A DNA stretch of 42,911 bases from IMG/VR virus record IMGVR_UViG_3300040801_002747, positions 1-42,911 of that record; one strand, 5' to 3'. The stretch is from a virus. Within the stretch, counting starts at the first letter, position 1; every line of letters begins with the position of its first letter. Under the pieces are notes generated by a model that saw nothing but the letters and a program-made list of their open reading frames with translations, was not told where the DNA came from and searched no databases. Of the stretch, positions 23,555-31,266 are shown in pieces. The position numbers were made by a program, and so were the translations under genes.

Positions 23555-24315
23555 AGCTAGTGGATCTGAAGGAAGCAGCGGTTGTTAAGATGATTCTCGG
23601 CAACATTCCATTCATTAAACGAAAGGACACCACAACACCTGTTGATTTCCGAAAACTCAAGTATCTTGGGTCAGGTGTTGAAGCTGACGTATATGGAGCT
23701 ACGAAAGCTGGCAAGGTGGTTAAAATATTGAGATTCCCTCAAGGGTTTGATTATAACGGAGTTCAGAATAATCCTTTCCTACATTATGTGTCGATGTGTT
23801 TGCATAATGTTAGTAACCCATACTTCCCAAAGTTCATGAGCGCGAAGGTGTATGAGATTCCATTCAAATCAGATAAACAATCTGACAACAACACCATGCG
23901 TGACGAGATGGATCGTGACATGACTGTTGACCACCCCGATCGACCATCAGACTTCATGTTGATTGTTATAATGGAACACTTACTCGAGCTTGATGAAATC
24001 GACTTGGATGATGGCGAGCGCGTGTTCAATGAACATGGAATGACGCTTGATGCCACTGATGCTGAAATAGATACCAACAAACGTGGTGATAAAGGATACA
24101 TATCACTCCGATCATTGGGCATGGACAATAAGAATCTGAAACGTGTACTCAATAATACAAACAATCCTGAGTTCCACGACGCTCTCAAGAAACTGGCTCC
24201 ACTGTTCAAACGATTTGGTGGTGATACGCACTCTGGAAATTTGATGTTCCGTAGTGTTGGTGATGGTTATCAACTTGTATTCACTGACCCACTATACCCC
24301 GAGGAGTTGCACTAA
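23551..24315 (+). CDS. Kinase-fold protein A with MKLVDL N-terminus
   Basis: 254 aa, GTG start overlapping the previous stop (GTGA). After the MKLVDLKEAA signature comes a nucleotide-binding loop (LGSGVEADVYGA) and the Lys of KVVKILR (VAIK-like). The catalytic-type motif GGDTHSGNLMF (HxDxxxxN-like) is followed by FTDPL in place of DFG. This is the protein/aminoglycoside kinase fold in reduced form; a pseudokinase is possible because the His-Arg-Asp is degenerate. The paralogue at 24506 has the same motifs. If the signature is a capsid-targeting peptide, it would be injected with the genome. Confidence 0.7.
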   Translation: MKLVDLKEAAVVKMILGNIPFIKRKDTTTPVDFRKLKYLGSGVEADVYGATKAGKVVKILRFPQGFDYNGVQNNPFLHYVSMCLHNVSNPYFPKFMSAKVYEIPFKSDKQSDNNTMRDEMDRDMTVDHPDRPSDFMLIVIMEHLLELDEIDLDDGERVFNEHGMTLDATDAEIDTNKRGDKGYISLRSLGMDNKNLKRVLNNTNNPEFHDALKKLAPLFKRFGGDTHSGNLMFRSVGDGYQLVFTDPLYPEELH

Positions 24316-24509
24316 TGAAACTAAAAGACATTATGCTGGAGGCTGGAGTTCAAGGCGTCAAGAGCAACAAGAAAAAGAAGAAAAGGAAAAAGCCAACCAC
24401 GATTGTCGGTTATGGTGGCCTTGGTGGTTATGGTGCTTACACAAGTGGTATCACCGATGGTACAAATGGTGATTTCAGTTCTGGTGGTGATGGCGGAGGC
24501 GGTGAGTGA
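24315..24509 (+). CDS. MKLKDI protein, basic with Gly-rich tail
   Basis: 64 aa. MKLKDIMLEAG at the N-terminus, a poly-Lys stretch (SNKKKKKRKK), then Gly/Tyr-rich sequence ending GDGGGGE. It lies exactly between the two kinase-fold genes with one-base and four-base overlaps. IMLE followed by AG fits a T4 gp21-like protease site (Leu/Ile-X-Glu before a small residue). Probably a packaged, DNA-binding peptide; inferred. Confidence 0.65.
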   Translation: MKLKDIMLEAGVQGVKSNKKKKKRKKPTTIVGYGGLGGYGAYTSGITDGTNGDFSSGGDGGGGE

Positions 24510-25213
24510 AACTCGTTGACCTAATGGAAGCCAGGACCGTTGAACGCATTCATGGCATTCCTGTTATTGAATCTGACCCTGATGGCGTTATTAATCTTTC
24601 CAAGATGAAGCACGCTGGTTCTGGTATTGAAGGTGATGTATACTTCACAAACGATGGCAACAAAGTCATTAAGGCCGTGCGCCTCAGATATCAGGGTGGT
24701 ATTGAACATAGCCCATTTGTTGAGTTTGTTGGCCTGTGTCTTGAAAATAAGAACAACCCATACTTCCCGAAGATCCACAACGCCAAGATATACAAGATTA
24801 AGGAAAGAAATGAGAAGCACGTGACGAGTAAGAAGATGGGTCCTGTCAATGCTGCTCGTCGTCGACAGCGTGGTGAATTATCTGCGGCCAGTCCATACCT
24901 ATTGGTCGTTACAATGGAAACGTTGGCCCCCATCGCCCGTAAAGATAAAGATAAGATAGAGCCAATATTCAACAGCGTTGGATTGAGCCTAGAAGCTGGT
25001 AGCCACGACCACGAACACACTTCCACGATTGGCAAGGATCATTTGTCAACGGAACGTGTGATTAACAATACTTCGGATAGCAATCTGCGGGCGGCTCTAC
25101 AGCTACTGGAACCACTTTTCAAGAAGCACGGTGGTGACCTTCACATAGACAACTGGATGATGCGTGGTGACCAGATTGTTATCGTTGATCCACTACAACC
25201 ATTTTTGGGATAA
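24506..25213 (+). CDS. Kinase-fold protein B with MKLVDL N-terminus
   Basis: 235 aa, GTG start overlapping the previous stop. It repeats the plan of kinase A: MKLVDLMEAR, GSGIEGDVYFT, KVIKAVR, then ENKNNPYFPKIHNAKIYKI, LLVVTMETL, and GGDLHIDNWMM with VDPL. Two adjacent diverged paralogues suggest duplication followed by specialisation. The role could be phosphorylation of a host target or, if inactive, binding one. Confidence 0.7.
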   Translation: MKLVDLMEARTVERIHGIPVIESDPDGVINLSKMKHAGSGIEGDVYFTNDGNKVIKAVRLRYQGGIEHSPFVEFVGLCLENKNNPYFPKIHNAKIYKIKERNEKHVTSKKMGPVNAARRRQRGELSAASPYLLVVTMETLAPIARKDKDKIEPIFNSVGLSLEAGSHDHEHTSTIGKDHLSTERVINNTSDSNLRAALQLLEPLFKKHGGDLHIDNWMMRGDQIVIVDPLQPFLG

Positions 25214-25216
25214 TAC

Positions 25217-25435
25217 ATGAAACTGGATGACATAGTGGATACACAGCCAAAGACGCGCAAGATGCGAAATGCGATCAAGCACAAGAAGTTAGCATCCGCC
25301 ATTGACGCGTTATCAAAGGACAAGCAAAACTCTGACAAACATCGCGCCAACAATACACAGATTGGTACAGGCGTTGGTGACTATAATGACGAGGGTGAGT
25401 TTGATAGTGGTGATACCAACATGGGTGAGTTGTAA
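25217..25435 (+). CDS. MKLDDI protein, small basic with Gly/Asp tail
   Basis: 72 aa. MKLDDIVDTQ, basic helical middle (KMRNAIKHKKLASAIDAL), then ANNTQIGTGVGDYNDEGEF and an acidic tail. It mirrors 23351 residue pattern by residue pattern and is the last gene of the cluster. Confidence 0.65.
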   Translation: MKLDDIVDTQPKTRKMRNAIKHKKLASAIDALSKDKQNSDKHRANNTQIGTGVGDYNDEGEFDSGDTNMGEL

Positions 25436-25453
25436 ATGACCCTCAGTTTTTTG

Positions 25454-25577
25454 TTGCTCAGCACGACGTAGTTCATATATAATTATATCCAAGGTCGGAA
25501 AGGCCTTGGATAGTTCTACCCAACCGAATAGAGAAAGACTCTTGACGGATAACTTTTAATGATGAAGGAGCTTTATC
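25454..25577 (+). promoter_or_regulatory. nadV promoter and structured leader
   Basis: TTGCTC (25454-25459), 18-bp spacer, TATAAT (25478-25483), +1 near 25490. TATCCAAGG (25486-25494) and CCTTGGATA (25504-25512) form a 9-bp stem around the start of the transcript. Further down, ATGATGAAG, GAG, CTTTATCAT (25559-25579) holds AGGAG in its tip and reaches into the start codon. The Shine-Dalgarno hairpin resembles that of natV. Confidence 0.65.
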
Positions 25578-26960
25578 ATGCAAAAAAATATTATTTTAAA
25601 CACCGATTCATACAAAGCCAGCCAATGGGTACAATACCCACCAAACACAACAAGTGTTTCCTCTTACATAGAGGCACGAGGCGGCGAATTCGAAGAGACA
25701 GTTTTCTTCGGCCTTCAGATGTTCATCAAAGAATATCTCACTACCCCTATCACCACTGAAATGATTGACGAAGCCGAATGGTTTCTGAAAGCTCATGGCG
25801 AGCCGTTCAACCGCTCTGGATGGGAATATATTGTCAATCAACACAAAGGTCGTCTTCCGATCCGCATATCTGCTGTTCCAGAAGGCACCGTTGTACCGAC
25901 AAGCAATGTCCTGTGTCAAGTAGAGAATACTGACCCATTGTGCTTCTGGCTGACTTCTTATATCGAAACTGCCCTGTTGCGTGGTATTTGGTATGCAACC
26001 ACTGTCGCTACCAAGAGCCGTGAAACCAAGAAAGTAATTCAACAATATCTGGTTGATACAGCGGACGAAGATGCACTGGGTGGACTTCCGTTCAAACTGC
26101 ACGATTTCGGTGCTAGAGGGGTTAGTTCGTACGAATCTGCTGGCATTGGTGGTGCTGCACATCTTGTGAATTTCATGGGAACTGACACGATGACGGGAGC
26201 TCTGTTCGCGATGAAGTATTACAACGAAACTGAAGTACCTGGTTTTAGTGTTCCAGCTTCTGAACACAGCACAATTACTTCATGGATGAAGGAAGGTGAA
26301 TTAGACGCTTACAGAAATATGTTCAAGCAATTCGGCGGTGAATATCCGATCGTGTCAGTTGTCTCTGACAGCTACGATATCTACAACGCTGTTGAAAATA
26401 TGTGGGGCGGAGAATTAAAGGACATGGTAGAACAGTCCGGATCAATGTTGGTTGTCAGACCCGATTCTGGCGAGCCAGCTGAAGTTGTGGTGAAGGTAGC
26501 TCTCTTGTTGGATGCGACATTCGGTAGTACTGTCAATTCGAAAGGATACAAGGTGCTGAACAATGTTAGAATTTTACAGGGTGATGGACTAAACAACATT
26601 GGAGACTTTGTTAAAATTCTAGCTAAACTGAAAGGTTATAATTTTTCTACCGACAATGTCGTTTTTGGTCAAGGTGGTGGGCTTCTACAACAGGTGAACA
26701 GAGACACATGTAAATTTGCAATGAAGTGTTCTTCAATTACCGTCGATGGTGAACAGCGTGACGTGTACAAAGATCCTATTACCGATTCGGGTAAGCGTTC
26801 CAAGAAAGGACGCCTGGCACTCGTGGACATCAACGGTGTGTTGACTACGGTTGCTGAAGCTGAAGCTTGTGAGAATAACCTACTCGAGGTGGTTTTCGAG
26901 AACGGGAAGCTCATCAAGGATGAGACATTCGCTGACATTCGAGACCGTGCTAGCGTTTAA
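25578..26960 (+). CDS. nadV: Nicotinamide phosphoribosyltransferase (NadV)
   Basis: 460 aa, the usual length of NAMPT-type enzymes. Motifs: NTDSYKASQWVQYPPNTT (N-terminal), FHDFGARG-like HDFGARGVSS (about residue 172), GTDTMTG, VPASEHSTI, SVVSDSYD, VVRPDSGEP and GQGGGLLQ. These match the nicotinate/nicotinamide phosphoribosyltransferase fold, NadV branch. It converts nicotinamide and PRPP to NMN; NatV then makes NAD. The gene is monocistronic with a structured leader. The minus-strand membrane gene overlaps its last 81 bases. Confidence 0.93.
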   Translation: MQKNIILNTDSYKASQWVQYPPNTTSVSSYIEARGGEFEETVFFGLQMFIKEYLTTPITTEMIDEAEWFLKAHGEPFNRSGWEYIVNQHKGRLPIRISAVPEGTVVPTSNVLCQVENTDPLCFWLTSYIETALLRGIWYATTVATKSRETKKVIQQYLVDTADEDALGGLPFKLHDFGARGVSSYESAGIGGAAHLVNFMGTDTMTGALFAMKYYNETEVPGFSVPASEHSTITSWMKEGELDAYRNMFKQFGGEYPIVSVVSDSYDIYNAVENMWGGELKDMVEQSGSMLVVRPDSGEPAEVVVKVALLLDATFGSTVNSKGYKVLNNVRILQGDGLNNIGDFVKILAKLKGYNFSTDNVVFGQGGGLLQQVNRDTCKFAMKCSSITVDGEQRDVYKDPITDSGKRSKKGRLALVDINGVLTTVAEAEACENNLLEVVFENGKLIKDETFADIRDRASV

Positions 26961-27191
26961 TGTTGGTTGATTGGTCCACCCAGTACCTGGGTGAACAGCA
27001 ACGATGACGAGGCAGGATGTGGCTAGTACACATCCTGTCCCTATTCCGAATACATGAAATATGGACATGGCCAGTAAGCGACAATATTCATCACCAAACA
27101 CAAACATCAATGAACCAATTCCAAGAAACCCCGCAACAATTGCGGAACACATAGCAACTGGTATCATTAACAGGGTGATTAGAATGTCCAT
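26880..27191 (-). CDS. Small membrane protein on the minus strand
   Basis: 103 aa from the ATG at 27191. Two membrane segments (about residues 3-28, ILITLLMIPVAMCSAIVAG, and 40-66, LLAMSIFHVFGIGTG then CVLATSCLVIVAV). AGTAAATA lies four bases before the ATG. The C-terminal 27 residues are antisense to nadV, so the real end is uncertain. It may be a holin-like or immunity protein; function not identified. Confidence 0.5.
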   Translation of the reverse strand: MDILITLLMIPVAMCSAIVAGFLGIGSLMFVFGDEYCRLLAMSIFHVFGIGTGCVLATSCLVIVAVHPGTGWTNQPTLNASTVSNVSECLILDELPVLENHLE

Positions 27192-27195
27192 GTGA

Positions 27196-27203
27196 TATTT
27201 ACT
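27196..27203 (-). promoter_or_regulatory. Late-type box AGTAAATA, 4 nt before the start
   Basis: Minus-strand AGTAAATA, TCAC, ATG. No Shine-Dalgarno. Confidence 0.45.
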
Positions 27204-27257
27204 TGAACATGTGGTATACTTGGTAAAATAATCACAAATTGATAAAGGGTGGTGCCA

Positions 27258-27725
27258 ATGGAAACAATTGACGAAAAGGTACAGAAAATACGAGAATTGT
27301 GGGTTGATATAGATCACTGGGAAGCTTTGTGCATGCAGTGGAACATTGACAACCCATATGACAAAATGCCTGAAATGGGTTTGTTCAAAGCAACCCATCT
27401 TGACGTGATGCACGTGTTTGATTTGGTGATAAACAGCCCAAATGATGTATTCGGTGTATCGATGTTCGGGATGACGGTGCAAATGGCCGAGGCGTTGAAT
27501 TACCTATGTGGTGCCATCAGAGTACTTGATCATGTCTTCACTTTGCATGATGGTGGTATACAATACGACCTGTCGCTCCGAGATGTGAGTGACGCGTATA
27601 GTGGTGAACTCATACACCCCGAAACGGGTAAACCTGTCGAGGACTGGAAGAACCACGTGACCGTCAATTATAAACTAACAGATGAAATGAAGAGGTTAAA
27701 GGATGATTACAAAAGTAGGATTTGA
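27258..27725 (+). CDS. Hypothetical protein, 155 aa
   Basis: ATG at 27258 with AAAGGGTGG upstream; a GTG at 27249 is the alternative. Helical, with conserved-looking WVDIDHWEALCMQW and YDLSLRDVSDAYSG. No family recognised. It overlaps the HAD-like gene by 23 bases, which suggests cotranslation. Confidence 0.7.
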   Translation: METIDEKVQKIRELWVDIDHWEALCMQWNIDNPYDKMPEMGLFKATHLDVMHVFDLVINSPNDVFGVSMFGMTVQMAEALNYLCGAIRVLDHVFTLHDGGIQYDLSLRDVSDAYSGELIHPETGKPVEDWKNHVTVNYKLTDEMKRLKDDYKSRI

Positions 27726-28116
27726 TGTACATGGTGTTATTGACACCTTTCCAGCGTTTGTGAATTTGATGAACGCATTGATCGCTGACCCAAACTTTGA
27801 AGTTCACATCATAACAGGATTGTCACGTAAGCACGCTCCCGATGAGATTGGACACATTGTTGACCTTGATAAAGTTGTGTACATGTCAATCGTAGACTAT
27901 TTGATTGAACGTGGCGATCCTATTGTTTGGGAAGATGGTTTGCCGCATGCTGACAAAGAATCATGGGACAAAGCAAAATCTGAATATTGTACTGAGCATG
28001 GAATAGACATTCTGTTCGATGACAGTCCAACATACGGGCAATATTTTCACACCATCGACACAACGTACTGCCAAGTACACAACGTAAATAGAACGGTTCA
28101 CAAAACCAGAAAATAA
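27703..28116 (+). CDS. HAD-like phosphatase
   Basis: 137 aa. FDVHGVIDTFP at the N-terminus occupies the place of the HAD DxDG(T/V) motif, with His for the second acid; HIITGLSRKH could be motif II (T) and FDDSPTYGQYF motif IV (DD). Short HAD-like phosphatases of phages act on nucleotides or nucleic acid ends. The changed second Asp may reduce activity. Substrate unknown. Confidence 0.6.
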   Translation: MITKVGFDVHGVIDTFPAFVNLMNALIADPNFEVHIITGLSRKHAPDEIGHIVDLDKVVYMSIVDYLIERGDPIVWEDGLPHADKESWDKAKSEYCTEHGIDILFDDSPTYGQYFHTIDTTYCQVHNVNRTVHKTRK

Positions 28117-28118
28117 AG

Positions 28119-28146
28119 TTGACTTATTGTCAATTTAAAGTATACT
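28119..28146 (+). promoter_or_regulatory. Sigma70 promoter of the exported barrel gene
   Basis: TTGACT (28119-28124), 16-bp spacer, TATACT (28141-28146). TTGAC and GTCAA form a small inverted repeat over the -35 box. Confidence 0.75.
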
Positions 28147-28196
28147 AGTTTAATCAAGACACACACAAACCTTTCATAACCTATAGGAAAATATAT

Positions 28197-28844
28197 ATGA
28201 AAAACACTCTGATCACTGCTGCTGTTGCTCTTGCAATTGCTTCTACTACTGCCGTTGCTGCTCCTTCCATTGAAGTTCAAGTACTCGGTGGACAAATCAC
28301 AGCACCTTCACATTTCCGTGTTGACAACGACAACGTCACTGGCGCTACGAATGTCGTCGATCGTGTTGAACGTGAACTAGGCGCTAACAGCAAGAACGTT
28401 TCAGCCGACTTTGCTCCTGGACTGCGTCTTGGTGTACGCCTTGGTGATTCTCCTGTAATCGTTCAAGTCGGTGCTCGCCAATCTGACCACCTGGACCTGT
28501 CTTACGATGCTGGTGTTCGTTACAGTGCAATCGGTTCCAAGCTCGGTGCTGAAGCTCGCGTAGTTCGTTTTGACGAAACTGTTGTTCGTGATGCTTTCGG
28601 TGGAAGCATTGAAGGCGAAGCTCTGGTAACATACGATGTTGCTAAGTACCTTCGTTTGGGTGCCGGCGTATCCACAGCTACTCTGAGTTCTTCAGACGTA
28701 ACTGGCCTGGTAACTGCTGACTTGGTATTCAAGTTCGGTAGCCAGAGTGTAGATGCTGCCATCGCGCCAATCGTTGACTTTGTGAAGCCAACTACTGCTC
28801 CGGTCGTAGCACCAATCGAAGAAGTCACTGGCGAGCGTGGTTAA
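28197..28844 (+). CDS. Exported outer-membrane-like protein
   Basis: 215 aa. Signal peptide MKNTLITAAVALAIASTTAVA, cleaved before APSIE. The mature part alternates short amphipathic strands (VSADFAPGLRLGVRLG, VIVQVGARQSDHLDLSYDAGVRYSAIGS, KLGAEARVVRFDETVV, LGAGVSTATLSSS), as in opacity- or OmpA-type barrels. The C-terminal PVVAPIEEVTGERG is a non-barrel tail. It is a single-gene unit with promoter and terminator, so it may be made early and inserted in the host outer membrane. Its benefit, such as blocking superinfection, is inferred. Confidence 0.75.
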   Translation: MKNTLITAAVALAIASTTAVAAPSIEVQVLGGQITAPSHFRVDNDNVTGATNVVDRVERELGANSKNVSADFAPGLRLGVRLGDSPVIVQVGARQSDHLDLSYDAGVRYSAIGSKLGAEARVVRFDETVVRDAFGGSIEGEALVTYDVAKYLRLGAGVSTATLSSSDVTGLVTADLVFKFGSQSVDAAIAPIVDFVKPTTAPVVAPIEEVTGERG

Positions 28845-28869
28845 TACCACCTCTCGGTAATTAGTATTG

Positions 28870-28899
28870 AAAAAAAGCTGGCATAAGCCAGCTTTTTTT
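28870..28899 (+). terminator. Rho-independent, bidirectional terminator
   Basis: AAAAAAAGCTGGC and GCCAGCTTTTTTT pair perfectly around ATAA. Confidence 0.93.
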
Positions 28900-28923
28900 G
28901 TTTTAAAATTTAATAAACTATAG

Positions 28924-28936
28924 TATAATAAGCCTC
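28924..28936 (+). promoter_or_regulatory. -10 box giving a leaderless mRNA
   Basis: TATAAT (28924-28929) gives +1 near 28936, one base before the ATG at 28937. No Shine-Dalgarno. Confidence 0.55.
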
Positions 28937-29704
28937 ATGACACACCTCGAAGACAATTACAAAAAGCTGGATCTCGACACGACGCAACGACATTTTGTGT
29001 TCGGTGACATTCATGGACACTTTGGCACCTTTCTTGACCTGTTAAATCTTATCAACTATGACGAGGAACGGGATGTTATATACTCTGTTGGAGACTTGAT
29101 TGACCGTGGACCACAGTCAACAGAGGTTGTTGAGTTCTGGGAGAATCACCCGAAGCGTCACGTCACACGCGGCAATCACGAACAGATGCTCGTCGCATTT
29201 GGTAAGTGGGAAAGCTGCTGGATGTATGCACCTAATGGTGGTCCAGCAACACTTGCATCACTTGCTGATAGAGACAGGAGCATTGAGTGGTTGAAGGATT
29301 TTTGTCGTTCACTGCCTATCGTCATCGATGTAGGTGACAATGATGACCCAAATGCTTTTCGAATCGTACACGCCGAGCACCCTGCTATAATGTCCAATGA
29401 AGACATTATGCGTATTTTGGAACACACCTCTACCGAAGACCTTGGTGAAAGTGATTTGTTGTGGAGTCGCAATGATATCACAACAGCACTGCAAAACGTA
29501 TCCAGAATGTTGCCAACCACACACAACGTGCAAATCAATCCAAACTGGGGCAGTCGAAAGACTTATTCTGGACATACGCCAGTTAAGAATAGTGTGGTGA
29601 AGATGGGACACCAGCACTGGATCGATACTTCATGGGGTGATACTATGACTTGTGTTGAAGTATTGACAGATAAGGCTTACAGCACTAAGCTGCTTCGACA
29701 ATGA
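28937..29704 (+). CDS. Lambda-type serine/threonine protein phosphatase
   Basis: 255 aa. GDIHG (residues 23-27), GDLIDRG (52-58), GNHE (79-82) and a C-terminal SGHTPV give the full bacteriophage-lambda-phosphatase (PP1/calcineurin) metal and phosphate set. It would remove phosphates from Ser/Thr, and possibly other residues. In the company of two kinase-like proteins it may reverse host or phage kinase activity, or defuse phosphorylation-based defence. Overlaps the next start by four bases. Confidence 0.9.
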   Translation: MTHLEDNYKKLDLDTTQRHFVFGDIHGHFGTFLDLLNLINYDEERDVIYSVGDLIDRGPQSTEVVEFWENHPKRHVTRGNHEQMLVAFGKWESCWMYAPNGGPATLASLADRDRSIEWLKDFCRSLPIVIDVGDNDDPNAFRIVHAEHPAIMSNEDIMRILEHTSTEDLGESDLLWSRNDITTALQNVSRMLPTTHNVQINPNWGSRKTYSGHTPVKNSVVKMGHQHWIDTSWGDTMTCVEVLTDKAYSTKLLRQ

Positions 29705-30249
29705 TCTCATACTCTGGTGTGGGCTCTCGAATAGTACCACCTCCAATTGAATCACAACTCGTTGCTGTTGGTTGCTATCTGGCACAACTGGGAATCAATT
29801 TGCGATCAGGTGCTGCTGATGGGGCCGACAAGGCCTTCGAGCGTGGTTGTGATATGTTAAAGGGTCCGAAGGAAATCTTTCTTCCATGGTGCAAATTTAA
29901 CAACCATCGCTCCGAGTTGTGGGTTATACCTGACGTGGCCTATACAGTGGCGAAGCAATACTACCCATATGATTGGAACCGAGCCAAAGATACAACGAAA
30001 CGTTTCATGGCTCGAGATTGTATGCAGGTGTCAGGATTAACACTTAACGACTTTGTGGAGTTTGTTGTATGCTATACAAGATGCGGATGCGAACACGATG
30101 ATGATCGAACACCGACGGCTGGTGGTACTGGTCAGGCGATATCGTACGCTTCACTAAATGACATACCTGTGTTCAATTTACACAACGAAGGCCGCTACGA
30201 AGAGCTGCTGGATTTCATCAACTCAAGATATGATACACATGACCACTGA
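29701..30249 (+). CDS. SLOG/DprA-like Rossmann protein
   Basis: 182 aa. SGVGSRIVPPPI at the start, RSGAADGADKAFERGCD (phosphate-binding GADxxFE, residues about 36-52), and a C-terminal TAGGTGQAISYA. This pattern (GSR then SGxAxGAD then GGTxQA) marks the SLOG/LOG superfamily as in DprA and in domains that bind nucleotides or NAD-derived ligands. It is smaller than DprA. In defence systems SLOG proteins sense ligands; here it could bind such signals. Overlaps the next gene. Confidence 0.7.
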   Translation: MISYSGVGSRIVPPPIESQLVAVGCYLAQLGINLRSGAADGADKAFERGCDMLKGPKEIFLPWCKFNNHRSELWVIPDVAYTVAKQYYPYDWNRAKDTTKRFMARDCMQVSGLTLNDFVEFVVCYTRCGCEHDDDRTPTAGGTGQAISYASLNDIPVFNLHNEGRYEELLDFINSRYDTHDH

Positions 30250-30466
30250 ATACAAACTTGTAGAAGGACTACCGTCCACGGTTGAACGAGAAGTAAACAA
30301 CTTACTCGAAGAAGGTTGGGAAGTGTTGGGCGCTCCATTCTCACGAGAGTCTAATAGTGTGGTTCTCGTTGTACAACCAATGTTGTTTCAAGAGAACGTC
30401 ATAGACGAACATGACGTTTTGGGCAATTTAATTAAACAACACAAAACAAAAAGGAATACTATATAA
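30239..30466 (+). CDS. DUF1737-like small protein
   Basis: 75 aa, ATG inside the end of the previous gene. EYKLVEGLPSTVEREVNNLLEEGWEVLGAPF has the spacing of DUF1737-type proteins (VNxxLxEGW then G-G/A-P). Common in phages; function unknown. Its stop abuts the convergent minus ORF. Confidence 0.65.
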   Translation: MTTEYKLVEGLPSTVEREVNNLLEEGWEVLGAPFSRESNSVVLVVQPMLFQENVIDEHDVLGNLIKQHKTKRNTI

Positions 30467-30622
30467 TCAGGTAACTTCTTTGATTGTCCAACCAACCATG
30501 CAACCTCTATTGACACACGTTCGTCCTGCAATTTCATACACTCCTGGTTTTCTGGGATCGAGTAGAGCATACACGTAGTGTTTTGATCTTGTTTTCGAAT
30601 CTAAAATGTTGTATGATATCAT
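30467..30622 (-). pseudogene. Remnant of a GIY-YIG-type endonuclease
   Basis: 51 aa on the minus strand from the ATG at 30622. The segment KHYVYALLDPRKPGVYE matches the start of a GIY-YIG/T5orf172-type endonuclease (YVYxLxDPRkPG), but the sequence then departs, without the catalytic Arg/Glu part. AGTAAATA lies five bases before the ATG. Either a degraded homing endonuclease or a small protein that reused its N-terminus. Confidence 0.5.
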
Positions 30623-30627
30623 TATAA

Positions 30628-30635
30628 TATTTACT
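30628..30635 (-). promoter_or_regulatory. Late-type box AGTAAATA, 5 nt before the start
   Basis: Minus-strand AGTAAATA, TTATA, ATG. Confidence 0.45.
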
Positions 30636-30660
30636 AACCAATAACAGGAGTATACCACCC

Positions 30661-31266
30661 TTGCCTTACATACCACAAGAACAACGAGCTCAGCTCAATC
30701 AAGCAGTTGATACCCTGACGGACGTATTCGTAAATTCAGTACTCGATGACGAAACAGCGAACTACGAGGGCATGATTAATTATGCTTTCACCCGGCTGAT
30801 GATGAATGTATATGGTGAGGCTGACAGTACTCGCTACTCAAACATCAACAACGCTATTGGAGTTCTGGAATGTTGTAAGATGGAGCTCTATCGCAAAGTA
30901 GCAGGTCCGTACGAGGATCGGAAGCAACACGAAAATGGTGCTGTGGTAGCTCGTGATGATAGCGAATTGTTGGATACGATCACCATCAACGTTCAACAGA
31001 ATGGTGGTGAAAGCGGTGCTCCATCAATGGAAGACATGCCAGAAGATGTCAAAGAAGCTATGGGCATTCCGAAGGAAGATGTTGTGGTTTCAAAAGAACA
31101 CGGTCGTGAATTTGAAGGTGTTGCTGATCCACGACTGTCCCTGAAAGAACGAACAGAAGCTGAAAGTGAAGCTCTGTTCAACCCACCAGTAATCAAAGTT
31201 GCTCCAAACCCTAGCACCAATGCTGGATACGGTGAAGGCGAGTTTGGTGATGGCGAAGACCTCTAA
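30661..31266 (+). CDS. DUF6899-like phage protein
   Basis: 201 aa, TTG start with AGGAG at 30646-30650. It opens MPYIPQEQR and later has GMINYAFTRLM, NNAIGVLECCKMELYRKVAGPYED. I associate this N-terminus with a widespread, uncharacterised phage domain (DUF6899). The C-terminal half is acidic and disordered-looking, ending GYGEGEFGDGEDL. Convergent with the HNH gene; the stops overlap. Confidence 0.65.
   Translation: MPYIPQEQRAQLNQAVDTLTDVFVNSVLDDETANYEGMINYAFTRLMMNVYGEADSTRYSNINNAIGVLECCKMELYRKVAGPYEDRKQHENGAVVARDDSELLDTITINVQQNGGESGAPSMEDMPEDVKEAMGIPKEDVVVSKEHGREFEGVADPRLSLKERTEAESEALFNPPVIKVAPNPSTNAGYGEGEFGDGEDL

Noticed and set aside
25608-26267. 219-aa minus-strand open frame inside nadV
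   Set aside because: Antisense shadow of a strongly conserved enzyme; no ribosome site and no recognisable domain.
26975-27035. Two 7-9-bp hairpins after nadV as terminators
   Set aside because: CACCCAG/CTGGGTG and CAGGATGTG/CACATCCTG are real inverted repeats, but neither has a T-run and the DNA is coding on the minus strand. They may be mRNA 3' structures only.
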